A program made the translations under genes and the position numbers. A stretch of 64,000 nucleotides of DNA from positions 124,001 through 188,000 of the forward strand of contig JAGFNQ010000872.1 in NCBI GenBank assembly GCA_024364735.1, given 5' to 3'. The notes under the pieces were generated by a model. The model saw nothing but the letters and a program-made list of their open reading frames with translations, was not told the origin of the DNA and searched no databases. Positions 45,397-55,997 of this stretch are shown piece after piece. The stretch comes from Boesenbergia rotunda. Lineage: Eukaryota; Streptophyta; Magnoliopsida; Zingiberales; Zingiberaceae. Numbering within the stretch: position 1 is the stretch's first letter; each line of letters opens with the position of its first letter.

Positions 45397-45799
45397 TTAT
45401 AGAACTGTAATTTATGATAATATAAAATCTTTATCTATGTACATAACGTGGAATTAATAGAAAAACATAGTCAAAGCTAGCTTTATGTATATGACTACCC
45501 TAAGGAAAGACCTCCCTACAATTTGCGTCACAATTTAAATATGCTAAATCGAATATAATCATGCATATTCCTGCTAAAGGTTGTTACTAATTGATCAGTA
45601 TGTGCAAAAGAAACCAAAAATTAATCAATCTTAAACAGGGTTGATTATAACTAAAAAATCAATCATATAATCCTCGATCGATTGAAATAAGCATACAATA
45701 ATATTCCACAACGTACGCGTGGACTTATTCATCACACGGGAAATTCCTTCGTGCATCCGCTTCGTTCGTCGCTAGCTAGCTAGCCGCTTCATTATTATT
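45397..45799. other. 3' flank of the FUS3-like gene
   Basis: AT-rich intergenic sequence leading into the 3' region of the minus-strand B3 gene. Nothing else recognised. Confidence 0.4.
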
Positions 45800-45990
45800 C
45801 TAAACGCAGTAGTACGTAACTAACAGCAAGCAGCAGTGCAAGCACAGCAGAGGAGATCGATCATAAACGACGGATTCCCAGTCGAAGGCTGACCCGCTGG
45901 CGCTGCTGCTTCCGGTTCCATCATCGAGCAATGCGGCGGGGAAGTCCTCCTCGAAGGCGTAGCTCAGGCCGCACCCATACGCGATGCTGT

Positions 45991-47264
45991 TCATCCCTTC
46001 CGCCAACGGCAGGAAGAGATCCGAGTATCTTGCTCTGCCCACCACAATATCGGCAATATCGAGTCAAAAATCCCCTCGTCCACCGCCCCAGCACACGCCT
46101 GATCTCTCTCAGCCTGCTTCTTCGCCCGAATCACCTAAATTATATATAATGAATGAACGTCATTAGAATCAATCAATTAATATATATAGAGCTAGCCAGT
46201 GTTCATACATAACGGTCCTTGCTATCGTCTTTGTATATCATGACCAAATCTCCAAGCCGGAGTCGATGTTCCTTAACATAATCGCCTTAAAACATTCAAA
46301 ATCAAACAAACAAACAAACACAAGAGTTAGATTATGATATAGTTGAGATCGTGCATGATATTCTACTAGCTCGACGTCACCTGTGTTCTCCAGTATGTAC
46401 ATTCTGCTCCTGTTATTAGGCCAAAACCTGTATTTGAATGTCCAAACGTGAAGGTTCTCCAAGTCGTCCATGTTTATAGCGATGCCTTCCCTGCAGGTCA
46501 GATTTGGAAGGTAGGCCTCTGCTTCTTTCTGTGAATTTCAGATATATGCACGCACAAATGAGAATGTTTTGCCACTTAATAGAGATTCGATTATAGAAGA
46601 TGACCTTTGGAAGAACAATTCTTCCTAGTTGGCTGACATCACTGTTCCTGAGCTCCTTTTGCAGAAGAAATCTCAGACCAGCGACGGCTTGCTGAGGAAG
46701 ATTAAGATGAAGAAAATTTCTCAAACATTTGCGGATTGTGTATGTGAAGGAGGAGACATGTACAAAGAGATCAGAAATGTCACGTACGTCAGGATCAAGG
46801 GGTGGCACATTCAAATCCAGCGCAGATCCCTGTTATGATTAAGAATAGTTGAGATTAAAGTGCATCAATCGATGGATGAACAGAAGAACAAATTCAAAGA
46901 ACGATCAGACGAGGAAGAAGAAGGGATGTTGATCTTCGTTCCGTTGATGGCTGTTAAGGCCCGGCCCAACATCTTTTGAAGCCCATCAAGCAAGCCTCGT
47001 GTATAGATTTGGATCGAGGTTGGAATTCGATGGAAGGGGGAAAGCAGGGCAGAGTGCGGGAGTGCTTACGGAGGCAGGGTTGGTTTCGGATGCGGGGCGA
47101 CGGCGGGATCTCCGGCCGCGTTGCTTGGCTACCATCTTCCTTCTCCGGGTGGCGCGGTGCTCTGCGGCGGCGTCGGTGCTGCCGTCGACGTCGTTGGAGA
47201 GACCGCAGGAGGAAGATCCGCTGGCGGAAACGGGCGTCAGTCGTAGCTTGCTCGTCCCGTCCAT
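45991..47264 (-). CDS. FUS3: FUS3-like B3-domain transcription factor, apparent C-terminal frameshift
   Basis: AFL-clade B3 factor, a seed-maturation regulator binding RY (CATGCA) elements. Exons on the minus strand: 47264-47070, 46829-46788, 46691-46605, 46528-46381, 46285-46209, 46134-45991 (230 aa as read). N-terminus: Ser-rich, then an Arg-rich nuclear-localisation-like segment (RRRKMVAKQRGRRSRRR, about 40-56). The complete B3 domain is at about residues 85-190: RFLLQKELRNSDVSQLGRIV, LPKKEAEAYLP, HVWTFKYRFWPNN, RSRMYILENTGDYVKEHRL and GDLVMIYKDD. The motif HVWTFKYRFWPNN favours FUS3 over LEC2 or ABI3/VP1. After VDEGIFDSI the reading becomes implausible and stops at 45991, whereas another frame (RARYSDLFLPLAEGM, on to a stop at 45800) continues with a sensible acidic tail. 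One missing base near 46062 would explain it, so this is either a real C-terminal mutation or a sequence error. The B3 domain itself is intact. Confidence 0.8.
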
Positions 47265-49260
47265 GGAAGGTAGAAGGCGGGCTGAGTAATCGAGCAATCG
47301 GTGGCGAATCTTGTGGGGGAAATTGGAAAGGGCGAGGCGGCCGAGGGGCAGAGAAAACGAGAGGGGGAGGGAGGTGGGTGGGGAAGTTAATGCGAAGGGC
47401 ATAGGGGGGAGGAAGAAGAGGAGGAGGAGGAGGAGGAGAAGAGAATGGGGAAAGAAAAAGAGAGAAAGGGGAGGTGGGGGTTGGGGAACAGGTTCGTGAG
47501 TGGTGGACTCTTGTGAGGAAGGACAGCCAAGTGTTGCGAGGGCTCTGACCTCGCTGCACCGGGAATCAATCAATCAATGCGCTCACCACCATCTCTTTAC
47601 ACTCGGCGTTCATTGCCTCTTCCCTTCCCGGCTTCCGTCAATGGCCGGAGGAGAGAGAAGATCAATCAACAGACTTGCAAAAAAAAAAAAGCAATAAACC
47701 AACTCGTCGAGTGGTTACTGGGCTGCAACAGCTGCTTTCTATGGGCTTGTGTCCGCCTTTCTGTAAGGTTTCAGGTTTCATCTTAATCCACGAAAATTTT
47801 ATTTTTCTGTCTTACTCTGATTCTCATGTGTTTAACCACTTCTACATATTCTGTGAGTCCCATTTGATAGCGCCCTTGATATTTCCAGCCAATGTGAAGG
47901 TGAACCTTGGAGTACAAAATCCACTTGAAAAGAGCTAAAGATTTGCATGCTAAAGATCATGAAATAAGTGCTAATATTGACCACCTAACCGCAACTAGAA
48001 CGTCCTCTTGTAAAGGTTGCTTAATGCATGGTTAGATCTGGATGAGCAACCTTTTTGGCATGCCATCATTGGGCCCAAAGCTCTTGGGCTCTCCCAAAAG
48101 GCCTATGCCAATAGAAATGTCAATATTCCTTATAAACCAATGATCTTCCCATGTGTTTCTCAATATGGGATTAAGTTTGCACCTTGCAACCTCTCAATCT
48201 TTATTATGATCATTCTTGTGTAGTTTGAGACAACTTCGTCTTCCTGCCTCCTAGTTTTCCATGTTATATTTGACTGGTTCGACATTTTTTTACTGAATAA
48301 TCTGAAATTGGTTCTTGTATCATTTTCCATGTTCTTGTAGCTTCTGTTTCTGTTAATTATGCACATGGGAAGTTCATGTTTGTCTTACTAATTCAAGGAA
48401 GCAACCCGAAGTTGATTCTTAGATGTAAGTTGAAAGGAAATGAAACTAAAATTTACACAGAAAATCAATCCCATTTGTTAAAAGAACACATGATCCTCCT
48501 ATGATCCTATCCCTATATGAACATGTTACTTTTAATCAAAGTCTAACGTACAGACTAAAACATGTAGATATGCATGCCGATGCCTCTCTAGTAATGAGTG
48601 GAGGTTGCCACTTTTTTGCCTTGCACTTAGTAATTAAATGAGTTTTTACAAGTAAGCATTTTTATTTTTATTGGCTCCATAAATGGTCTGTTATGATATC
48701 ATCTTTTAAGAGATTATATGACATTTTAGATGGAATAATTAATGTACTACCACTGGTTAATTGTGGCGGTAATTATCACTTATTATGACATTAACCATGT
48801 TTTCAATCTATCATACATTAATTTGCAACGTCATGGGCTAGGCTAATCAGCTTATATGGGAACTTAGACAGTCAGCGCCTAGAAAATACCCTTCTATGCC
48901 ATTAGTTTATCTCAGAACATTTGGATTTTGGGCACCCTGTGTTCGCTACTGGTACTATTAAGAGGCGGCGGCTAAGGCAGAGGGACCTAAGTGCCCTCTG
49001 AATGATGGTTTTGCTTAGGCATCTCACCTAGAGGTTTAGGTTCAAGTGGCCAATGGAGCATAAACCATTCTTGCTTTACATAAACCTTTAATCAGTTTAG
49101 GTTCAATTGGTTATGTTATTGAATGACCTCTCATATAATGCCGTGGACAAAGACAGACTGATTACAATAATCTCTCATATAAAAACAATATTTGTCTGAT
49201 AAGATTAACTCAAACTGTCAAATCTTCACTTGCCAATTTTTTCAAGAGGAGGTACCCTTT
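47265..49260. other. FUS3-like upstream region and intergenic DNA
   Basis: 47265-47570 is GC/GA-rich 5' flank. From 47600 the DNA is AT-rich. A block at 48040-48200 (CATTGGGCCCAAAGCTC, CTTATAAACC, TTGCACCTTGCAACCTC) resembles a common plant LTR/promoter module with a TATA-like CTTATAAACC; it has no coding partner here. No host gene is recognised. Confidence 0.35.
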
Positions 49261-49263
49261 TTG

Positions 49264-49870
49264 ATGTAGGGCGAACCCAAATCTAACATGACCCTTTGTA
49301 CTTCAAACGACCATAGCTTTTGACTCAGGACTCGGAATCAGGCTCTGTCGGCAGTCACACGTGCATATTTCAGAAATCTACATTTATTATCGGAGAACCC
49401 GTAACCATCAACTTTCGTCTCCAAATTTCACCGTTTAGGCCCTCATCCGACCCACCGAAGTTTTTATTACTATTTTTGATAATTTTTATTTTTATGATAT
49501 TTAGGATATTTTTGGTATTCTTGGTAATTATGGGTCATAATTAGTCTATAACTCCTGTTTATTTTATTTCATCCTCTGCTAAGAGATTTCTTTTTTGGAA
49601 ATAGCTCTTTTCTTTCTTTGTAAGATTGGAATTGAGGTCCATATATATGGATTTCTTTCCGTTCTTCGTTTAGGGTCTAGAGTCTATATAAACATATATA
49701 ATTAACTTTACTAAGTAATTAATCCTCTTTGATAATAAAGTTTTCTATTTTTTTGATGGTTTCTCTTCTCGTCTTCTCCTCCAATCTTCTTCTTATCAGC
49801 CTATAAGATAATCGTTATCCTGTCCGGTGTCACTTTTCCCTTTTATATACTACTTCGGTGATCATGGATC
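49264..49870 (+). repeat. Possible LTR fragment
   Basis: A GC-balanced U3-like part (49264-49450) precedes a TATA-like CTATATAAAC at 49683-49692 and an AATAAAG signal at 49736, then a CT-rich leader ending TCTTCTTCTTATCAG. This is the order expected of U3-R-U5. No paired LTR or target duplication was found. Confidence 0.3.
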
Positions 49871-50612
49871 TCAGTCAATAGTGCTGGATATGACAAACTC
49901 AGATATGTTATCTACACTTGAACATTGCATCAGATAATTATAGCTGTTTTAAATTCCCATAAAAGCCTGAAAGTAAAAGGCATCAAGTTTTATCCCTGGA
50001 CAGTCCAATTACCGTAAATAGTTTTCACCTTGCTAAAATATAAGATTTCTTATAGTACGCTGGAATTTTTTATCATGCAGATTTTAGAGGCTATGTTGCG
50101 TATTTCAGGTCAGTCACAGATCTTGGTTCTGCGGTGAAATTATTCATGTGGAAGATGCCTATAAAATTGCAACGCTAATTTCCAGCCACAAGCCATATAT
50201 CATGGAATGTGTCAACCATTGTTATACCTAGAGAAGATAGTTCCTCTAGATTGTCGACTTCCACCAAGAGTTCAGCATTCACACCTCTATCTTATCAAGT
50301 TCATATAGTATCAATTTACTGCAGACACCTTTTCAGTGTTCGATAAGAGTGTGACAAGTGTTACTCCTCTTATGTGGATTCTTCTACTAGTTAGATCTTT
50401 TAAAATGCTTGAAGTACTTCCTTTGACTACAGGGTAGGATACCGCTAGATGTCCCTAAGATATATTCTCTTATTATTAGCATTATGATTTCATTTAATTA
50501 TATTGTAGTTAGAACTCTCGATTTACAAACCTTTTAGTGTATCTGTTGGCTTTCAGGAGCTTATTTAGCTTGCACTCTGCTTTCTAATTCGCTGTCTTCC
50601 TGAAGAAAAACG
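49871..50612. other. Intergenic DNA without recognised features
   Basis: AT-rich, stop-dense sequence up to the target duplication of the second solo LTR. Nothing recognised. Confidence 0.4.
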
Positions 50613-50617
50613 CTAAC

Positions 50618-51485
50618 TGATCCCGGCGTTATTTACGGGTAGCTCAGCCAGCTCGGCATCAAGAAAACCTAATAGAAGGGCCGACGAAGGCCTCACCTGG
50701 GGAGTTCCCGAATCAGGAACCCTCCCGAAGCACTAACCGACCGACCTCGGGCAGGTCGAGCCCGAGCGCCCCCTAACTCGGTCCCCCAAGCCCATTTTCC
50801 CGACCCAGGTCTGGGTCGGGCAATCCAATCCGTAACATTCCATCGACTGAATAACTACTAGACCCGAAACATGGCAAGACAGACATAGCTCAACAAACTC
50901 CTGACTCAGGGCGTACCACATATCTCTCAGCTCCCAGTCGGACGCGTGGTAGCCCACGTTCCTTTGACATGACCCGACCTAGTCCATAACACTCGGACCC
51001 GTCGGTCGGTACTCGGTCTCCGGACCAGCTCTCTCCTACGTCGTCGTACATCAGTGCATCCGGGGTACGACCCTGACGTCGGGATAATACATGTCTTACC
51101 CATTTATGACGCACCTCACGGTTATCCCGTTGACTCGATACGATTATACCATCCGAGCACCCCGCACCATGCCACGGTATCTCTAGGTGCTCTCCTACGA
51201 ACTGACATACACCATAACCCTGTCTCGTCGACACGGACAGGGGTTGCCAGCTCTCCGGCTATATAAGCTCCTCCCCTCCTCATTCCGTATGTATGCGCAA
51301 TTACATCCTCTTCTACTGCATTCCTGTTGCTTCACTATATTTCCTGCAAATACTGACTTGACCGTCGGAGGGTTTGGCTAACGGTTGCTGTCTCGCAGGT
51401 CATAGCCGAGTCGGCGCTAGGTCAGCAGCTCGTGGGATTCGGGCAACCATCTGACGGACTTCCATCTCGTTTCGCGACAAGATCA
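50618..51485 (+). mobile_element. Solo LTR, copy 2 (868 bp, plus orientation)
   Basis: Perfect 5-bp duplication CTAAC at 50613-50617 and 51486-51490. Begins TGATCCCGGCG, has a TATA box CTATATAAG at 51259-51267, contains ACTTGACCGTCGGAGG and ends TTTCGCGACAAGATCA. It is homologous to the minus-oriented copy at 42738-43660, including the TATA region and the last 100 bases. Confidence 0.88.
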
Positions 51486-51490
51486 CTAAC

Positions 51491-52280
51491 CTTTTCAGTA
51501 GATGTAAGGTCTTTTATGGCATAAACTACAGAGAATAGAATCGCTACCTTAGTGACCCCTCTACTAATGGCCCATCCTGAAAGAGGGAGGTTTAGTAGGA
51601 GTACATATGTTCAACACGTGGCAGGAACTCTGTATGTAGTGAAACTCTGGATCGAACTTTGCCCGATTTGGGCATAAATTTACAAGCACTGTGCAATAGT
51701 GGTTAAAGGATGCTTGTTCATTTGTTTTTTTTTAATTTCTATAATTGCTTCTCGTGTTACTATTCACTGATAGTGGTTAAAGGATGCTTGTTCATTTGTT
51801 TTTTTTTAATTTCTAAAATTGCTTCTCGTGTTAATGTTTACTGTCAATATGCTGTTAATATTCTAAAATTGAGAGCTTCGTCTTTTACCTGATCCAAACA
51901 CTCCTAAATTCATAATAGTATGGGACGGGGGTCATCACGATGATGGATTTCTTAATTTAGAAGTGTTCTTGAAAAGTTGTTTATTATTACGTGCATTCCA
52001 ACTCTATTTAAGTTGCGTGCGTGAGGACGAAATGTTTATTGTCAGCTACTTATTCTTCCTGAGGTTGTGCCAAAAAAGACAAATCTCATTTAACGGCAAA
52101 TAAGTTTGTGTTCCCAGGAACTCTGTTTAATCACGCGATCGATCAAGGTTGGAACTTGAAGTGTTCTTGAAGTGTTCCCGGCAAATAAGTTTTTTTTTTG
52201 TCTGCCTAGTTTATCTAATTCAGTATATTTTTTTTCGATCAGACTAATTCTAAATATAAATCTATCTATCAATCTATTAA
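51491..52280. other. Intergenic DNA with a 78-bp tandem duplication
   Basis: GTGGTTAAAGGATGCTTGTT plus the following CATTTG, T-run and GCTTCTCGTGTTA occurs at about 51694 and again at about 51772. Otherwise AT-rich with no gene. Confidence 0.6.
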
Positions 52281-52288
52281 TATATATA

Positions 52289-52582
52289 AAATACAATTTT
52301 ATATGCAGACGTGACATTCACAGAGAGCTTAGGATTCCCGTCTAAATCGAATATAAATTTTTTAAATAAAAAATTTATAATTAAAAATATAAATTCAAAA
52401 GAAAATATATAATTGCAAATTCCAATAAAATACAGTTTTGCATGCAGATGTGGTATTCAGGGAGCTTAGGATTCCCGTCTAAATCCAAATTCAAAAGAAA
52501 ATATATAATTACAAATTTTAATAAAACACAGTTTTGCATGCAGACGTGACATTCACAGGGAGTTTAGGATTTCCGTCTAAAT
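52289..52582. repeat. Three spaced copies of a 55-60 bp motif
   Basis: The word GCAGACGTGACATTCACAGG followed by GAGCTTAGGATTCCCGTCTA occurs around 52304, 52441 (as GCAGATGTGGTATTCAGGG) and 52538. AT-rich spacers separate the copies and also resemble each other. Confidence 0.75.
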
Positions 52583-52763
52583 GAAATATAAATTTTCTAA
52601 ATAAAAAAAATATAATTAAAAATATAAATTTAAAAGAAAATATATAATTACAAATCCTAAAAAGAAAAATTCAGATGCTAATTCAAAATTAAAATTTTAA
52701 AAATAATTTATCAAATTTAAAAAAGATAATTCAAAAAATAATTTTGATGTAAGAAAAATGATA

Positions 52764-52817
52764 GTCCCACATCTGAAGTTACCAAGGTGAATTACACACA
52801 AAGCAATTATAAAAATA
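52764..52817 (+). promoter_or_regulatory. Plant snRNA promoter: USE plus TATA
   Basis: GTCCCACATCT at 52764-52774 matches the plant upstream sequence element (consensus RTCCCACATCG) except the last base. TATAAAAATA at 52808-52817 starts 33 bp downstream. A spacing of about 34 bp is the arrangement of pol II-transcribed plant snRNA genes (U2, U4, U5). Confidence 0.8.
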
Positions 52818-52840
52818 GACAAAAAACGATAAAACAACTC

Positions 52841-52966
52841 ATATCTTTCTCGGCCTTTTAGCTAAGATCAAATGTAGTATCTGTTCTTATCAACAATAGC
52901 TTGCTACTAGGGTTTTTATGTGTCGCCTGTGTGTTGCACTATAGCACATGCCTGACACACCTCTAT
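52841..52966 (+). pseudogene. U2 snRNA gene with internal deletion
   Basis: The first ~52 bases follow plant U2 closely (CTTTCTCGGCCTTTTAGCTA, AGATCAAATGTAGTATCTGT, TCTTATCA), including the branch-site-pairing GTAGTA. The sequence then jumps to the 3' stem-loop region (GCTTGCTACTAGGG, TGTCGCCTGTGTGTTGCACT, ATGCCTGACAC). The middle, including stem-loop II and the Sm site, is missing, leaving about 125 nt of an expected ~196. Differences from plant U2 in the 5' part are few. It has an apparently intact snRNA promoter but cannot make a normal U2 RNA. Confidence 0.8.
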
Positions 52967-53483
52967 CAAAGTAAAGTAAATTTTAGAACGTATCCACATC
53001 CACTATTTTTATAATACTTATGATCACCATTAATATTTTATATTATAAAAACTAATACTAAATTTTATATTAACATGAATCTAATTTTTTATTTAAAAAT
53101 TGATATAAATATATTATCATTAAATATATTATTTAAATTGTATAAGATTTGCATCGCACGGTATTATACTGTAATTTAATCAAAGGCAGATAAACTACGA
53201 AGAGGTCTCCAACTTGTTCGAAAGTAATTATTTAAAAATATTTTGCCGTTTTAGATTCGAATTCTCATTTTATCATCGCGCCGTGCCCCTGGGTAAAATA
53301 GACATTTTAGGTGGAACGGTTTGTGACAAAGAGTATTTTGAATTATGATTATCTAATGAAATTTGGAAACGAAACGGCTGGCGGATAGTGGAAGGCAAGA
53401 GACGACACTCGATCGCAGATTCGAAGGCCCGAATCGAGTCTTCCAGTTCCGAGCCGAGGCGATCAATCCTCCTTGCTCCAATC

Positions 53484-55692
53484 ATGGCCATGGCAGCGCC
53501 CTTCTTCGTCTTTCCCCTCCATGCGCGCAGGAACAAGCTTCCTTCCTTCCGAAGCCCTAGCCTCACAAGGACTGCAACGAACTACAGCAAGCAGCAGCCG
53601 ATGGGAAGGAGGAGGCCGCGGCCGATCTCCGCCTCCTCCTCCTCCTCGTTCCGCAATGGAACCCCACCGGAGACGGACTGCCCCGTTCCGTTTGATCAGC
53701 TGCCGGTGAACGAGTACCAGGCCCTCTCCACATCCTTCCCCTTCTCCTGGGCCGCCGCCGATCTCCGCCTCTACTCCTCCCGCCTCTCCGTCACCGGAGT
53801 CCTATTCGCTCTCCTCGTCGGCCTACCCGTCTCCGCCTTCGGTACCCGTAGCCTTTCCGATCCTCGATGCGCCCTCGGGGCCGCCTCAGCTGGGCTTCTC
53901 GCCGTCACGCTCGCCGTCCTCCGGATGTACCTCGGGTGGGCGTACGTTGGTAACCGCTTGCTCAGCGCAACCGTCGAGTGTGAGAAAACTCGTACCTTTA
54001 AGTTTCCCTTGGCTTAATTGCTCGATTTGATTGGACTTTTTCTATGCGCGTCACAGATGAGGAGACAGGATGGTACGATGGGCAGGTATAATATTCTCTG
54101 CCTATCTTCTCTGCTTGCAATCTTTCTCGTTGTTCGTGGTGTTTTCTCTTGAATTTGGATCTTTGTTTGTATGGGTGAATCATATAGGGAAAATTTGACA
54201 CCTTTTACAAACTATGAGCCTGCTATTATTGCTAAACTATAGATTAATCTATATGATTCCACTTAAGTATGAATTTTAGTTGCTGACGAGGTCCATTATT
54301 GCTAAATCTCAAAATTATCTTTAGCTGCACTTTGATTCTAAATTCTGATTAAGTTTAGACAAATTAGTTCATAATCATTTGTGGTGGTATTGGCTATGAC
54401 ACAGTAGGATCAAAATGTAGGGGTGAAGGAGATCTATCTGTTTTATATTGTGCAAATGTTCCTCAAAAAGGTACCATATAAGATTCAAATACAAAACGAT
54501 GATCTGGAAATTTTTAAGTGAATAAAATGACAGATAAAACAAGTGGAAGCGTTCAGAGATTTAGATATACTGACTGCACACTTAGTTATCTACTTGTGCA
54601 ACAGCCTATATGCGAATTCAGGAATTTGATATGTTACCTGATCCCCGTGCCCGACTCAGTGTGCAGGGTGCTCGGAAATGATTCTAGCACCTGGAAGTGT
54701 GACTCAATCGCAAACGGAGTCACACACGGGGAGTCGGGCAACATATCTTATCTCTGTGAATTCAATCCTAAATGTAATGCAGAAAAGGGATGATGTATGG
54801 AACATTCTGCTCATGTCTCACTTTAGTTAAATATGGTTTTATTTAGACCCGGTTAGGTGTCAAATCCATGCAACTAAAATATTCTTTACAATTAATTAAA
54901 ATTGAAAGTTTGAGTAGAAAAATGTCTGCGAAGGATAGTAACATAATACACAAGCATTATTGATTCATGAAGACCTTAATCTAAGATGATCATTCCTTTA
55001 CTCTTACTTTGCAGTGTTACTGCAAGTAGGCTTGCTATACAAAATATTGAATGTGAGAATAGTGCCTATTTAGCTGTTCAAAATATTAAATGCAACAACA
55101 CTTGCTGTTCCACTTACATTGTTATTCTAGACAAATTTCTACTGCTTGGGAAAATGTGTATTTTTTTTGTTCCTAAAGAATCACTCTTTGCCAAAAGTGT
55201 TTTTTCTTTGTGGTTTATTTTTAATTTTAGAAGGATGCTCCTACTCTTTCTTTGTTTAAGGTTCTTAACTCGTGCAACGTTTGTACATATGATTGCCAGA
55301 TATGGGTGAAGACGCCTGAAGTACTAGCTCGCGATCGTCTTTTGGGTTCATTTTCTGTAAGAAAATGATCTATACCATTTCGAGCAGTATTGCAGAATCT
55401 AAGGATTAGTTCTTTTATTCATTCTCTCAATTTCCTCAGTTCCATGATTGTGATTTTCGCTCATCTGCAGGTGAAACCTGTATTAAGCAGAGTCAAGCTT
55501 ACTTTGGTTGGTCTGGCTGTCTCTTTATTCGTGTGCGCCCTGATTTTTGTTAACATCGAGTACCCAGCCTCTGCACCTGGAGATTCTGGGGGACAAGCAC
55601 GGGCTATACCTGGGGCATACAATGATGAATCAGCAAGGTCATTTGAACCAGATGCATTCTGTGGTGAATCTGATTTGTCACAGACCTTATGA
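53484..55692 (+). CDS. CGLD27: CGLD27-like chloroplast membrane protein (DUF1230)
   Basis: Conserved in the green lineage and diatoms; a chloroplast protein whose Arabidopsis relative has been linked to iron-related stress, with biochemical activity unknown. Exons 53484-53979, 54057-54085, 55300-55356, 55471-55692 give 267 aa. Residues 1-65 are Ser/Arg-rich, as in a transit peptide. The conserved domain starts CPVPFDQLPVNEYQALSTSF (about 72). Hydrophobic segments are at about 105-125 (TGVLFALLVGLPVSAFG), 135-160 and 200-225 (LVGLAVSLFVCALIFVNI). Signature strings are RMYLGWAYVGNRLLSAT, GWYDGQ and WVKTPEVLARDRLLG. The 29-nt exon 2 and its phases are fixed by the strings VEYEETGWYDGQ and IWVKTPEVL. 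The ATG at 53484 is preferred over an in-frame one at 53388, which would add a charged, non-transit-like extension. The stop lies 305 bp from that of the convergent chaperonin gene. Confidence 0.92.
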
Positions 55693-55997
55693 ATCATTGA
55701 GAAGTAAAATAAAAAAAAAATGCAGTGGCTAAATCGACCACCCATGGGCATATTCATTTATGCACAAAGAAGAAGGAAAAAATTTCCATCTCTCATATCT
55801 TTTATCAATGTTTCCATGATTTTATAAAAGTGTACAGTGTGTAAAGATATTGATAGTTATACAAATTCAGGTGATACCTTATTAATTACTCAAATCTCTC
55901 AATCTATTGTACAGAGATTAAGAAAACAAAAATGCTACCAACACTTTGAACTCTTCCATTAGTTCACAAGTGGCCCATTGTTTTTAATTCCTTTCTT

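Noticed and set aside
46954..47573. 195-201 codon minus-strand frames upstream of the B3 exons
   Set aside because: Pro/Ser- and Arg-rich composition artefacts overlapping the real FUS3-like exon 1. Only the part from 47264 to 47070 has a donor that keeps frame with the B3 domain.
54518..54793. 91-codon frame inside an intron
   Set aside because: Lies wholly within intron 2 of the CGLD27-like gene, with no splice signals or conserved motif.
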